From: JARFUG01 sp050485365
GTDB lineage: Bacteria; Desulfobacterota; Desulfuromonadia; Desulfuromonadales; JACZKF01
Assembly (NCBI GenBank): GCA_050485365.1
Contig: JBJHBH010000006.1
Span: forward strand, 1 to 64,000
DNA: 64,000 nt
Direction: 5' to 3'
A program made the position numbers and the translations under genes. Below the pieces are notes generated by a model. The model ran no database searches and was not told the DNA's origin. It saw nothing but the letters and a program-made list of their open reading frames with translations. Position 1 is the first letter of the stretch, and each line of letters starts with the position of its first letter. Positions 44,717 through 53,579 of this stretch are shown piece after piece.

Positions 44717-45538
44717 ATGCGGATACTCTATGCCACGGACGGCTCACCCCAGGCGCGTTCGGCCGGGGTTTTGCTGTCCAACCTGATTCTCGCCCAAAAC
44801 GATCGCATCACCGTCGTTACGGTGGATGATCAAAGTGCCGACATCGATTCCGACGGCATCTTCAAGGGCGCCTCTGAGGATCTGTCGGGGACTTCGGCTA
44901 TCATCGAGACCAAGGTGCACAAGGGGTATGCGGACGAGGAGATTCTCGGCGAATGTCAGGATTCGTCGGCCGACCTTCTCGTTATAGGCGCGAAGGGTAC
45001 CTCCGACGCGAGGCGCTTTCTCCTTGGGGGCGTTACGGCTCGCGTGATTCGATATGCGCCCTGCTCCGTTCTGGTCGTTCGCCCCGATAAGGCATCCATC
45101 CGAAAGGTTCTTCTGGCCTTCGATGGAACCGGCCCCTCCTGCGCCGCCTCGGCAGCTCTTCTGAACTTTCCTCTTACCCCCGAAGCGGTCGTCTATCTCA
45201 TGGCCGTTCTCCCCCCGATGTATCCCGGTCACCCCCAGAGGGAGCCTGTTTTTCTGCATACCGGAGTCGATGAGCTCAGCGTCATCGAAAAGATGTCGCG
45301 CACCAGAGATGACTTCATCGCCGCAGGCCGCCGTGCCGTCTCGCATACCGTCCGGGGAGAGACGGCTTCCAGTATCATTGATTATGCAGAGGCGCAGGAT
45401 ATCGACCTCATCGTGCTCGGCTCTCACGGGACCAGTCTGGCAGAGAGGTTCCACCGCTTTTTGCTTGGGAGCGTTGCGGAGAAGGTGGCGCGCTACGCAT
45501 CGGCGTCCGTCCTGCTGGTGAGAACACCCGGCGAATAA
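44717..45538 (+). CDS. Tandem universal stress protein
   Basis: A 273-residue cytoplasmic protein made of two USP domains (1-135 and 136-273). The opening MRILYATDGSPQARSAG is diagnostic. Nucleotide-binding motifs are GAKGTSDARRFLLGG in domain 1 and GSHGTSLAERFHRFLLGS in domain 2, the second a full G-2x-G-9x-G(S/T) ATP site. It is the first gene of a tight operon with the DUF1538, P-II and CBS genes. A paralogue closes the same operon at 47844. Confidence 0.92.
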   Translation: MRILYATDGSPQARSAGVLLSNLILAQNDRITVVTVDDQSADIDSDGIFKGASEDLSGTSAIIETKVHKGYADEEILGECQDSSADLLVIGAKGTSDARRFLLGGVTARVIRYAPCSVLVVRPDKASIRKVLLAFDGTGPSCAASAALLNFPLTPEAVVYLMAVLPPMYPGHPQREPVFLHTGVDELSVIEKMSRTRDDFIAAGRRAVSHTVRGETASSIIDYAEAQDIDLIVLGSHGTSLAERFHRFLLGSVAEKVARYASASVLLVRTPGE

Positions 45539-45557
45539 TTGCAGGGGAGAGGTCTTT

Positions 45558-46301
45558 GTGAAAGAGCTCATCTCCATCGGCAGGAACATTCTCGGGCATA
45601 TGAAGGATGTCGCGCCTCTGCTGGTCGTGATCACCTTTTTCCAGGGGGCGGTGCTGAGACAGCCCCTTCCTGATCTCCCCGGGATCATGCTCGGCCTGGT
45701 CCTTCTCGTCATGGGGCTGGGTCTGTTCATGCGTGGGCTCGAAATCGCACTCTTTCCGGCCGGTGAGAGCATCGGGCGCGCCCTGGTGCGCATGGGAAGC
45801 CTGCGCTGGCTCTTCACCTTCTCCTTTCTGGTGGGCTTTGGAACGGCGATGGCCGAGCCCGCTCTGATCACGGTGGCAGACCGTGTCGCCGCCGCGGTCG
45901 TCGAGGCCGGCATGCTTGCCGATACGCCGCGGGCAGCCCAATGGTATGCTTTGGGGTTTCGCCTCAGCGTTGCCTTTGGGGTGGGGAGCGCCCTGATGCT
46001 CGGAGTGCTTCGTACCGTTAAGGGGTGGGCGCTGCACGGCCTGCTTGCCGCAGCCGTCTTCGCCATCGCGCTGATCCTCCCCCTGGCGCCGGCGGAATTT
46101 TCGGCGGTCGCTCTCGATGCCGGGCCCGTGACCCTCTCGACGATTACCGTGCCGCTGGTGACCGCTCTGGGGATCGGCCTCGCTTCGAGCATCGCCGGGC
46201 GCAATCCTCTGTCTGACGGCTTCGGCCTGGTCGCACTTACGGCCATACTCCCTGCTATTTTCGTCCTGGCTTACGGCGCGCTGGCGGGAGCTCTGGCATG
46301 A
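45558..46301 (+). CDS. DUF1538 membrane protein, first copy
   Basis: A 247-residue protein with about seven hydrophobic segments. The sequence GLVLLVMGLGLFMRGLEIAL and FPAGESIGRALVRMG matches DUF1538, which is expected to be a transporter by its fold and neighbours. GFGTAMAEPALITVADRV is a conserved polar re-entrant-like stretch with a Glu. The second copy starts 4 nt before its stop (ATGA), so the two copies may form a heterodimer. Substrate unknown; it sits beside P-II and CBS sensor genes. Confidence 0.85.
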   Translation: MKELISIGRNILGHMKDVAPLLVVITFFQGAVLRQPLPDLPGIMLGLVLLVMGLGLFMRGLEIALFPAGESIGRALVRMGSLRWLFTFSFLVGFGTAMAEPALITVADRVAAAVVEAGMLADTPRAAQWYALGFRLSVAFGVGSALMLGVLRTVKGWALHGLLAAAVFAIALILPLAPAEFSAVALDAGPVTLSTITVPLVTALGIGLASSIAGRNPLSDGFGLVALTAILPAIFVLAYGALAGALA

Positions 46302-47038
46302 GCGGGCTCTTCCAGCCCCCTTTTTCCGCCCTCTGGGACGTTCTGCTCGTCGCCCTGGTCCTCTTTGCCTTTCAGTATCTCGTGCTACGTCGGCCATTTC
46401 CCCGTGCGGGAAGGGTGGCGGCCGGTTTCGGGTATATGCTGGCCGGCCTGATTCTTCTTGTTCTCGGGTTGGAGATGGCGGTCTTTCCCCTCGGAGAGGT
46501 CATGACCGGGCAGCTCCTCGAACGCAGCGGCGCAGGATCAGCCTGGAGCCTTATGCTCGGCATCGGGGCCTTTGCCGCCGCCGTCACTTTCGCTGCAGTC
46601 TTTGCCGAACCCGTTCTCACATCCCTTTCGCAGCGCGCGCAGCAGGTCTCGGGGGGGACGATCGACGCGGTACGGATGCGCCTGGTGGTGGCCTCGGGCG
46701 CGACAATCGGCGTGGGCCTCAGCGTCCTCAGGATCGTATGGGGATGGCACGTCTCCCACTTGGTGGCGCCTTTCATCGTGGTGATCTGGATTCAGTCCCG
46801 TTACGCCCCACCGGTGATACGACCTCTGGCCTACGATGCCGGTGTTGCCGGAGTTTCGACGATCCTCGTTCCGCTGCTGATCTCCATCGGTGCAGCTCTG
46901 GCCATGGAGATCCCCGGTCGCAGCGTCCTTGCGGACGGTTTCGGACTTGTGGTGATGGCGGCGCTCACCCCCGTGGCGATGGTGATGGGGTATGCGCAAA
47001 TTGCCGGGTATCTGGCGGGGCGTCGCGAAGAAAACTAG
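46298..47038 (+). CDS. DUF1538 membrane protein, second copy
   Basis: A 246-residue paralogue of the preceding protein, sharing YMLAGLILLVLGLEMAVFPL, a FAAVFAEPVLTSLSQRA re-entrant-like segment and the C-terminal SVLADGFGLVVMAALTPVAM (compare NPLSDGFGLVALTAILPAI in copy one). The internal symmetry of the two proteins suggests a pseudo-symmetric transporter. A 38-bp gap with a ribosome site leads to the P-II-like gene. Confidence 0.85.
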   Translation: MSGLFQPPFSALWDVLLVALVLFAFQYLVLRRPFPRAGRVAAGFGYMLAGLILLVLGLEMAVFPLGEVMTGQLLERSGAGSAWSLMLGIGAFAAAVTFAAVFAEPVLTSLSQRAQQVSGGTIDAVRMRLVVASGATIGVGLSVLRIVWGWHVSHLVAPFIVVIWIQSRYAPPVIRPLAYDAGVAGVSTILVPLLISIGAALAMEIPGRSVLADGFGLVVMAALTPVAMVMGYAQIAGYLAGRREEN

Positions 47039-47076
47039 CGCCCCATGAGGCGCTGTATCGAGAGAAGGAGAGTGTC

Positions 47077-47427
47077 ATGCATTTCAAACTCATCATCGCC
47101 CTGGTGGAAGATGCCAAGACAGACGTGATCCTTGCCGCAGCCCGGGATGCCGGGGCCACAGGGGCCACCGTTCTCAATCAGGCCCGGGGAGAAGGGCTGG
47201 AGCAGAAGCGCACCTTTTTCGGCCTCGCTCTTGAAGCGCAGCGTGACATGCTCCTATTCCTGGTAGAGGAGCACCTGAGCCGATCGATTCTCGAAACGAT
47301 CGCCCGTGTGGGGGAATTCGACGATACCCCGGGGACCGGAATCGCCTTTCAGCTCGATGTCGAGGATGCAGTCGGGGTGAGTCAGCAGATCCGCAAGCTA
47401 TCGTCCGTCGTGGAGGATGAGATATGA
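47077..47427 (+). CDS. P-II-like signal protein
   Basis: A 116-residue ferredoxin-fold protein. The opening MHFKLIIALVEDAKTDVILAA, GATGATVLNQARGEG and the C-terminal GTGIAFQLDVEDAVGVSQQ follow P-II (GlnB/GlnK). The usual T-loop with the uridylylated Tyr is not recognisable (LEQKRTFFGLALEAQRD stands in its place), so it is a P-II-like sensor rather than GlnB. Such proteins bind adenine nucleotides and gate partner transporters. Its location between DUF1538 transporters and a CBS protein supports that role. It overlaps the CBS gene by 4 nt. Confidence 0.85.
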   Translation: MHFKLIIALVEDAKTDVILAAARDAGATGATVLNQARGEGLEQKRTFFGLALEAQRDMLLFLVEEHLSRSILETIARVGEFDDTPGTGIAFQLDVEDAVGVSQQIRKLSSVVEDEI

Positions 47428-47828
47428 ACGAGAGAAAAAGGATACGCGTTCGGGACGTGATGACGCCGAACGTCGTGACGGTGGAAGGCATGCTCAGCAT
47501 CCGGGAGGCCCTGAACATCATGCGGGAGAAGGGGCTCAAGTGCTTGCTGGTGCAAAAACGCCATCCCGAGGACGAGTATGGTCTGCTCCTCCTCTCCGAT
47601 ATCGCACGGCAGGTCCTCGCCAAAGACCGGGCGCCGCAGCGGGTGAACGTCTACGAAATCATGGCCAAACCACTGATTTCAGTCGATCCGGGGATGGATA
47701 TCCGCTACTGCGCGCGCCTCTTCGACCGTTTCGATATCTCCCGGGCACCCGTCGTCGAGAACGGCGAGGTGGTCGGTGTCGTGAGTCTTACCGATCTGGT
47801 CCTTCGCGGACTTTGTGTTTCAGAATAA
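47424..47828 (+). CDS. CBS-pair protein
   Basis: A 134-residue protein of two CBS motifs (VRDVMTPNVVTVEGMLSIRE and MAKPLISVDPGMDIRYCARL), ending DISRAPVVENGEVVGVVSLT. CBS pairs bind AMP, ATP or related nucleotides and regulate attached or partner proteins. It is coupled to the P-II-like gene by ATGA, which suggests both sense adenylate state for the DUF1538 proteins; this is inference. Confidence 0.9.
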   Translation: MNERKRIRVRDVMTPNVVTVEGMLSIREALNIMREKGLKCLLVQKRHPEDEYGLLLLSDIARQVLAKDRAPQRVNVYEIMAKPLISVDPGMDIRYCARLFDRFDISRAPVVENGEVVGVVSLTDLVLRGLCVSE

Positions 47829-47843
47829 AGGTCAGGAGGTTTT

Positions 47844-48644
47844 ATGCGAATATTGTACGCCACAGACGGCTCTTCTCAGGCGCGGGCAGCCGGCGTTTTG
47901 CTGACGAGCCTGAATCTTTCCCCGAAAGATCGACTGACTATTTTCACGGTGGATGATCGAAGCGGAGAGATCGCCTATGACCAGATCTTCACGTCAGCGT
48001 TCGAGGATCTTTCGGGGACAGCCGCTACGATCGACACCAGAAACGCAGAAGGCTTTGCGGACGAGGGGATTCTCAAGGAGGCAAGGCGGTCGGCGTCAGA
48101 CCTGCTTGTGCTGGGGGCTAAAGGGAGTTCTGTCGGAAGAGATGCGAGACGCGTGCTTCGACATGCGCCCTGCTCCGTGCTGGTGGCTCGGCAGAAATAC
48201 ACCTCGATGCGCAACATCCTTTTCGCCTTTGATGGAACAGGGCCGTCGATTGCAGCGGCCCAAAACCTTCTTCGCTTCCCCCTGCCGCCGGATGCAAGAA
48301 TACACCTCGTCACCGTTCTTCGCCCAATGAATCCAAACCTCCCTCAGCGTGAGTCCGAACACCTGCGCAATGGCCTCGATGCAGACCAGGTGCTCGGGGA
48401 TCTGGATCGAATAAAGGATAATTTTCGTGCTGCAGGGCGGCAGGCTCTCCTCCACACCTTGCGGGGCCACCCTGCCGCGTGTCTGCTCGACTATGCGAAG
48501 ACCGAGGAAATCGATCTCATTGTGCTGGGTTTCTATAACACAAGTGTGCCTGAGCGGATTCTGCGCTTCTTCATCGGGAGCATTTCTGAAAGAGTCGTTC
48601 GTCACGCGTCCTGCTCTATTTTGCTGATGAGACCAACCTCTTGA
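47844..48644 (+). CDS. Tandem universal stress protein, diverged paralogue
   Basis: A 266-residue two-domain USP clearly related to the one at 44717 (shared MRILYATDGS, FAFDGTGPS, PQRES/PQREP). It has lost about seven residues in the domain-1 loop (GAKGSSVGRDARRV), and domain 2 reads GFYNTSVPERILRFFIGS, where the second Gly of the ATP motif is Asn. ATP binding is therefore probably altered. Last gene of the operon. Codon use is slightly less GC-rich than that of its partner. Confidence 0.88.
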   Translation: MRILYATDGSSQARAAGVLLTSLNLSPKDRLTIFTVDDRSGEIAYDQIFTSAFEDLSGTAATIDTRNAEGFADEGILKEARRSASDLLVLGAKGSSVGRDARRVLRHAPCSVLVARQKYTSMRNILFAFDGTGPSIAAAQNLLRFPLPPDARIHLVTVLRPMNPNLPQRESEHLRNGLDADQVLGDLDRIKDNFRAAGRQALLHTLRGHPAACLLDYAKTEEIDLIVLGFYNTSVPERILRFFIGSISERVVRHASCSILLMRPTS

Positions 48645-48750
48645 GAGTACAATCCCATGGACTTTACAAAATGAGCACTTTCGTTTTTTCTTTTCCTCTC
48701 CTCTTCTGAGGCGAAATCCGAGGCTTCACCCCGCTGAAACGCAAAACTCC

Positions 48751-49096
48751 TTGCCTCTTCTTGCTATTGTCGTCTTCTCCATCGCGGCTACGCAGGTGCA
48801 CCTCGTTCTGGGGTCGATCGACCTTTTCGACCCGCTGCTCCTGGTCTTTACCGCCTTTCTCACCGTCGCGGCCTTATCGGCCCGCATCCTTTCACGCCCT
48901 TTCGGACTTCCGCCACGGCAGGGCAGGGTCCTCGCGTTCAGTTTCGGCACCGCAACTCCTTTGTGGTGCTTCCCCTCGCCCTTGCTCTTCCTTCGTCGTT
49001 CGAGCTGGCCGCCGTCGCCAGTCCCTGGTGGAGCTTGTCGGGATGGTGGTCTATCTGTGGTGGGTGCCGAAGCGGCTCTTTCCTGTGCCGAGTTGA
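48751..49096 (+). pseudogene. Remnant of a bile-acid/arsenite (BASS/ACR3-type) transporter
   Basis: Three frames in order make one C-terminal fragment of about 115 residues. Frame one gives LLAIVVFSIAATQVHLVLG and DPLLLVFTAFLTVAALSARI, up to VLAFSFGT near 48950. Frame three then gives VVLPLALALPSSFELAAVAS. Frame two ends with QSLVELVGMVVYLWWVPKRL. The joined text matches the last helices of bile acid:sodium symporter/ACR3-type arsenite permeases (SFGTRNSFVVLPLALALP). The N-terminus is lost and there are two frameshifts, so this is a decayed gene. Confidence 0.75.
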
Positions 49097-49162
49097 CGCC
49101 AAGGTGCATGAGGAGATGCCATCGGGTTCTCCCGGATGGCATCTCCTGCCGCCACTAGCCTC

Positions 49163-50092
49163 TCATGGGGTTTCCGGCAGCGCCTCCTTTTCCATGCGAG
49201 GGCGATGCTTCTCCCATGCGAGGACGAGAGCGCTGGCGACGAAGATGGTGGAGTAGGTCCCCGCAACGATCCCCACCAGCAGGGCGAAGGCGAAGTTTCG
49301 GATGACCGCGCCCCCCAGGAGAAAAAGGGAGGTCACCACCATGAGGGTCGTCCCCGACGTCAGCAGGGTTCGCGAGAGGGTCTCGTTGATGCTTCGGTTG
49401 ACGGTGGCGGCGAACCCCTCACCAGGGTACCTGCCGAGGTTTTCTCGGATTCTGTCGAAGATGATGATCGTGTCGTTAAGCGAATAGCCGATGATGGTGA
49501 GAAAGGCGGCGATGATCGGCAGGTCGATCTCCTTGCCGAAGATCGAGAAGAATCCGAGCGTGATCAGTACGTCGTGCACGAGGGCGACGACGGCCCCCAC
49601 GGCGAAGCGGAACTCGAAGCGCCACGAGATATAGACCAGCGTACCGAGGATCGCATAGAGAAGCGCCAAAAGACCTTTTTCCCGCAGCTCTTTTCCGACC
49701 TGAGGTCCCACCATTTCGGTCCGGCGCACCTCCAGCCCCCCTTTGCCGAAACTCTGCTCAAGCGCCTCTTTTATCGTATGCGAAAATTGCTTCACTTCGG
49801 TGCCGCTCTCCTGGGTCCGGATCAGGAACTCATTCGATTGGTCACCGAACTGTTGGATTGTGAGAGAGCGCAAGCCCAGACTTTCGAGAGCATCTCGTAT
49901 TTCGCCCGGCTGAGTCGGGTAAACAAATTGAACCTGGATGAGAGTGCCGCCGGCGAAGTCTATACCGTACTCAGGCCCCCCCTTGGAGACGAGCGAGACG
50001 AGTCCGGCAAGGATCACTAAAACGGAGAGCAGGACGGCGATTCGATTTTTCCCGACAAAGTCGAAAGTGCTGTTGGGTCTGACAATCTGCAT
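49163..50092 (-). CDS. secF: SecF-type protein translocase subunit, without adjacent SecD
   Basis: A 309-residue membrane protein with six helices. The first periplasmic domain carries GIDFAGGTLIQVQFVYPT, and the later helices contain VALVHDVLITLGFFSIFGKE and GYSLNDTIIIFDRIRENL, both diagnostic of SecF. SecDF pulls substrates across the membrane using proton flow. secF normally follows secD, but here no secD is found and the flanking genes are unrelated, so this is probably a second copy. The start at 50092 (MQIVRPNSTFDF) is preferred for its GAGG at 6 nt over the GTG three codons upstream. Confidence 0.9.
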   Translation of the reverse strand: MQIVRPNSTFDFVGKNRIAVLLSVLVILAGLVSLVSKGGPEYGIDFAGGTLIQVQFVYPTQPGEIRDALESLGLRSLTIQQFGDQSNEFLIRTQESGTEVKQFSHTIKEALEQSFGKGGLEVRRTEMVGPQVGKELREKGLLALLYAILGTLVYISWRFEFRFAVGAVVALVHDVLITLGFFSIFGKEIDLPIIAAFLTIIGYSLNDTIIIFDRIRENLGRYPGEGFAATVNRSINETLSRTLLTSGTTLMVVTSLFLLGGAVIRNFAFALLVGIVAGTYSTIFVASALVLAWEKHRPRMEKEALPETP

Positions 50093-50251
50093 TTGCCTCA
50101 CCTTCTTAACTGGGGTAGACCGGAACTTCCTTCAGCCGGACAGATCACGACTGGCAGGCGCCGGCACAATGCGTCAAGGAGCCTTATCTCACAGAGACGG
50201 TTCGGGCCTGCCCCTTGAAAGGGACAGGCGGTTCACAGTGATCGAACAGAC

Positions 50252-50656
50252 TCAGGAGTGAGGCGGTGGGCGCGGAAGGGAAAATGCAGGAAATGCGGCG
50301 GATGGGTCGAGAAAGGTCGACTCGCGCTTAAGTAGATGGATGGACCGGTTTGAGGCAGGAAGCGCGATGCTGCACGGAGGTGAAGCGAAAGAAGTCGGAA
50401 GGTTGTCGGCATTCTCCGGCGACAGAGGAGCGGTTGCCGCCAGATCCGGGCTGAAAAAGGGGGCGCAGAGCGCGTCGGCAGGCCGGTAGCGAAAATCCTC
50501 GGCAAGGGCATTTGTCTGCAGCGCCAACAGGAGGATCGCCGGCAGCAGCCAGATCCATGCTCCGAGAAACACGCAGGAGTTTCGCTGTAGTGGGGCGGAT
50601 TTTATGGGAAGTCGCTTTTGCATGAAGCCCATGGCCTCGGGTTCAAGGAGAGCCAA
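50252..50656 (-). CDS. Hypothetical secreted protein
   Basis: A 134-residue frame with a plausible signal peptide (VFLGAWIWLLPAILLLALQTNALAED, residues about 29-53) followed by a proline- and serine-rich region without known motifs. Only a weak ribosome site is visible. No family recognised. It could be a chance frame; the signal peptide is the only support. Confidence 0.35.
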   Translation of the reverse strand: MALLEPEAMGFMQKRLPIKSAPLQRNSCVFLGAWIWLLPAILLLALQTNALAEDFRYRPADALCAPFFSPDLAATAPLSPENADNLPTSFASPPCSIALPASNRSIHLLKRESTFLDPSAAFPAFSLPRPPPHS

Positions 50657-51050
50657 TCATACGCCTTAAGCGAAAAGAAATCCACATGTGAGAAGGAGGT
50701 ATAACTGGCTTGAGGTTTCCGTAATTCCCGACCATCAGAACAAGGAAGGCACCCCGTTCATCTGGACACACCTACTCTGTTCTACTTCTTGTCTCGATGA
50801 TTAGCTCGGGAGAGTTAGTGCTTCATTTTTCAACAATCCGATTACTCCTGTGCAATGGGTAAGTGCAATCGAGTTGGAAAAGACGGAGAAAATAGACCGA
50901 AAAAGCTGACTCTTTTCCTTGGTTTCCTACACATGGATGAAGGGCGATTGAACCTACGTGGAAGCTAGGCGATAGCGGCAGCCTTCGACAGTAGTTTGAC
51001 AATGCTGACGGGTGGGTGGGAGAATTGAAAAAACTTTCCAGGAGAGATAG
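50657..51050. other. 394-bp gap before the aldehyde dehydrogenase gene
   Basis: Lower GC than the flanks, with several stop codons in all frames. An AGGAGG near 50696 is not followed by a credible start. A ribosome site AGGAGA lies just before 51051. Nothing else seen. Confidence 0.45.
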
Positions 51051-52415
51051 ATGGCTTTGGAATCGATTAATCCCACCACCGGGGAGACGCTGGAAACGTT
51101 CGACGAATGGCCCCCGGACCGTACACGGGAAAATCTCTCCGGCGTGAATGCGGCTTGGCTGGACTGGCGTCATACGTCATTTTCGCAGCGCTCGGACAGC
51201 ATGCGTCGGGCGGCGCAGGTGCTTCGCCGCAACAAAGACGAATTCGCGCGGATCATGGCGCTGGAGATGGGCAAACCGATCGCCGGCGGCCGTGCCGAGA
51301 TCGAGAAATGCGCCTGGGTCTGCGACTACTACGCCGAGAATGCCGAAGCGATGCTCGCCGATGAGCCGGCAAAGAGCGACGGCGCCCGGGCCTACGCCGC
51401 CTTTCGCCCCCTCGGGACGATTCTGGCGGTGATGCCGTGGAACTTCCCCTTCTGGCAGGTCTTCCGGTTTGCCGCTCCGGCACTGATGGCCGGCAACGCC
51501 GCTGCACTCAAGCACGCCTCCAACGTACCGCGTTGCGCCCTGGCCATTGAGGAGATCTTCCGCCAAGCCGGCTTCCCCGAAAATGTCTTTCGTGCCCTGT
51601 TGATCGGCTCCGGGCAGGTGGAGAAGGTCATAGAGAACGAGACGATCAAGGCGGTCACCCTGACCGGAAGTGACAGGGCCGGCCGCACCGTGGCGGCCAA
51701 AGCCGGGGAGATGCTGAAGAAAACCGTGCTGGAGTTGGGCGGAAGCGACCCCTTCATCGTTCTCGCCGATGCCGATCTGGAGGAGTCTGCAAAAACAGGT
51801 GCGAAAGCCCGCTGCCTCAACTCCGGGCAGAGCTGCATCGCCGCCAAGCGATTCATTGTCGAGGCGGAGATATATGATGCCTGGCTCGACAGATTTCGGA
51901 CCGCCATGTCGAAACTGGTGGTGGGCGATCCTCTCGACGAGCGTACGCAGATCGGCCCCCAGGCGCGCGAGGACCTGATGCGGGAACTGCACCGTCAAGT
52001 GGAAACCTCTGTGGCCATGGGCGCCAAAGTGCTTCTGGGCGGCAAGCCGATGGAGCGTCAGGGTTATTTTTATCCTCCGACTGTACTGACTGATCTATCG
52101 CCGGGAATGCCCGCCTGCGACGAAGAACTCTTCGGGCCGGTCGCCTCGGTCTTTAAGGTGCGCGATGAAAAGGAGGCGGTGGAGGTCGCCAACGCCACAC
52201 CCTTTGGCCTGGGCGCCTCGCTCTGGACCCGCAACAGCTTCAAAGGGGAGGCGATCGCCGCACGAATCGATGCCGGGGCGGTCTTCATCAACGGCATCGT
52301 TAAGAGTGATCCGCGCCTGCCGTTCGGCGGCGTGAAGATCTCGGGGTACGGGCGCGAGCTTTCCTATTACGGGATCAAGGAGTTTGTGAATATCCAGACA
52401 GTGTGGGTGAAATAA
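51051..52415 (+). CDS. NAD(P)-dependent succinate-semialdehyde dehydrogenase
   Basis: A 454-residue aldehyde dehydrogenase. Motifs are PLGTILAVMPWNFPFWQVFR (cofactor binding), TLTGSDRAGRTVA, KKTVLELGGSDPFIV (catalytic Glu) and CLNSGQSCIAAKRFIV (catalytic Cys near 264). The short N-terminus and ESINPTTGE opening match the SSADH/GabD-like subgroup of about 455 residues. It oxidises succinate semialdehyde or similar aldehydes to the acid. It stands alone between decayed genes, with AGGAG 7 nt before the start. Confidence 0.9.
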   Translation: MALESINPTTGETLETFDEWPPDRTRENLSGVNAAWLDWRHTSFSQRSDSMRRAAQVLRRNKDEFARIMALEMGKPIAGGRAEIEKCAWVCDYYAENAEAMLADEPAKSDGARAYAAFRPLGTILAVMPWNFPFWQVFRFAAPALMAGNAAALKHASNVPRCALAIEEIFRQAGFPENVFRALLIGSGQVEKVIENETIKAVTLTGSDRAGRTVAAKAGEMLKKTVLELGGSDPFIVLADADLEESAKTGAKARCLNSGQSCIAAKRFIVEAEIYDAWLDRFRTAMSKLVVGDPLDERTQIGPQAREDLMRELHRQVETSVAMGAKVLLGGKPMERQGYFYPPTVLTDLSPGMPACDEELFGPVASVFKVRDEKEAVEVANATPFGLGASLWTRNSFKGEAIAARIDAGAVFINGIVKSDPRLPFGGVKISGYGRELSYYGIKEFVNIQTVWVK

Positions 52416-52418
52416 GCG

Positions 52419-52505
52419 AAAGCGCCTTTCGGATTTGCGAACGGCCTGTCCCAGTTTCTTCCGCTCGGTGATGTCGCGAGCCAGAAATGAGAAGGTCAGC
52501 TCCCC
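52419..52505 (-). pseudogene. PAS-domain sensor fragment
   Basis: Only GELTFSFLARDITERKKLGQ and AVRKSERRFRL remain, the end of a PAS/PAC domain and following linker of a sensor protein. It overlaps in another frame the tail of the permease remnant, so the two fragments have been joined by deletion. Confidence 0.5.
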
Positions 52506-53371
52506 TTCCTTGTGCGGCGGCACCAATGCAACAAATTGGCCGTTTCGCCTCCGACTCCCGGAAGGGAAACCCTGCGCCCGCCACACTCGCAGGAATGCGG
52601 GAAGCGCTCAGCGGCGTCCCTGCGCCCCTCGTCCTGCAGGGCGGCGACGAAATAGAGTCGGGCGTCCCAGTTCTTCATGAGCTTATAACCGGTCAGGACG
52701 GCCAGGTCCTGGTTTCCCAAGTCCATGCTCACCTCCCACCCGGGACCGCGGTCGGAGAACCAGACGTTAATGCGTCGGTGGATATCCAGCCCTCGGTGTT
52801 GAAAATCGCAAAAGAGAAGTACGCCGATTTTGGCCTGCAGTGCGGTTTCGATGATCTCCGTCACCTCAGGCTCGCGCTCGGGCGTCTCGGGCATGCGCAG
52901 AAAAAGGATGTTCGGCCTGAAGAAGGTCCCGCCGAAGGTCTCGATCCCCGCTTTGAGGTTGTCTCCAAAGCTGGCCGCTGAAATCACTGTCCAGGTGGCG
53001 AAGATCTTCTCCTCCCGGAAGCTCTCGATAATGCGGGGAAGCTCGTCCGCAAGCGTCTCTTCCCGGACCCGCCCGGTGAGACCGACCACCTTGAGGAAGC
53101 CCTTGGGATAGCTGAGATCGCGGATGATGGCGAATGTCTGGCGCAGGTGGTTGATCTCTTCCACCGGCACCAGCAGATTGGCCTTCCATGTGCGCTCCCG
53201 TGCGGCGGCGATCTCCCCCGACTTCTTGGCCGCCCATTCGGCCAGAGCGACGAAGAGGCCGCTGCGCACATCTCCGAAGGGAGCTTCAAGTTGGCGTCGA
53301 ATGAGGGCGGTATGGATAAGTAGCACGACGATCAGGGCGATGATGGTGAAGGTCGGATTGACTACGATCAT
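52496..53371 (-). pseudogene. C-terminal remnant of an SLC12-type cation-chloride/amino-acid permease
   Basis: A 291-residue frame that begins inside the last membrane helices (MIVVNPTFTIIALIVVLLIH) and continues into a cytoplasmic domain with WKANLLVPVEEINHLRQTF and PKGFLKVVGLTGR, typical of prokaryotic Na-K-Cl/KCC-like permeases of about 700 residues. More membrane text precedes it (LGALGCLFA in frame, and GGSSGLTPVILISLVSVAW in another frame), so the N-terminal 400 residues are lost or frameshifted. The C-terminus runs out of homology after DEGRRDAAERF. Confidence 0.65.
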
Positions 53372-53579
53372 GGCGAAGAGGCACCCGAGGGCGCCCAGGC
53401 GACGGAGACGAGGGAGATGAGGATAACAGGAGTCAGGCCGGAACTGCCCCCGTTGAGGTTGTGAGATCCACCGGTTGAAGGTATCCGGCCGAAATGTTTA
53501 CTCCCGAATCCCAAGCCGGGTTTCAAAATGCTCCCTAGCCGTGAGTTGATAGACGAAATTGTAAGAAGGTGAGTGATGA

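Noticed and set aside
48726..49142. A 138-codon minus-strand frame
   Set aside because: It is antisense to the permease remnant, is Arg/Lys/Ser-rich and has no motif.
50823..51173. A 116-codon minus-strand frame before the aldehyde dehydrogenase
   Set aside because: It overlaps the 5' end of a well-supported gene and has no ribosome site or recognisable domain.
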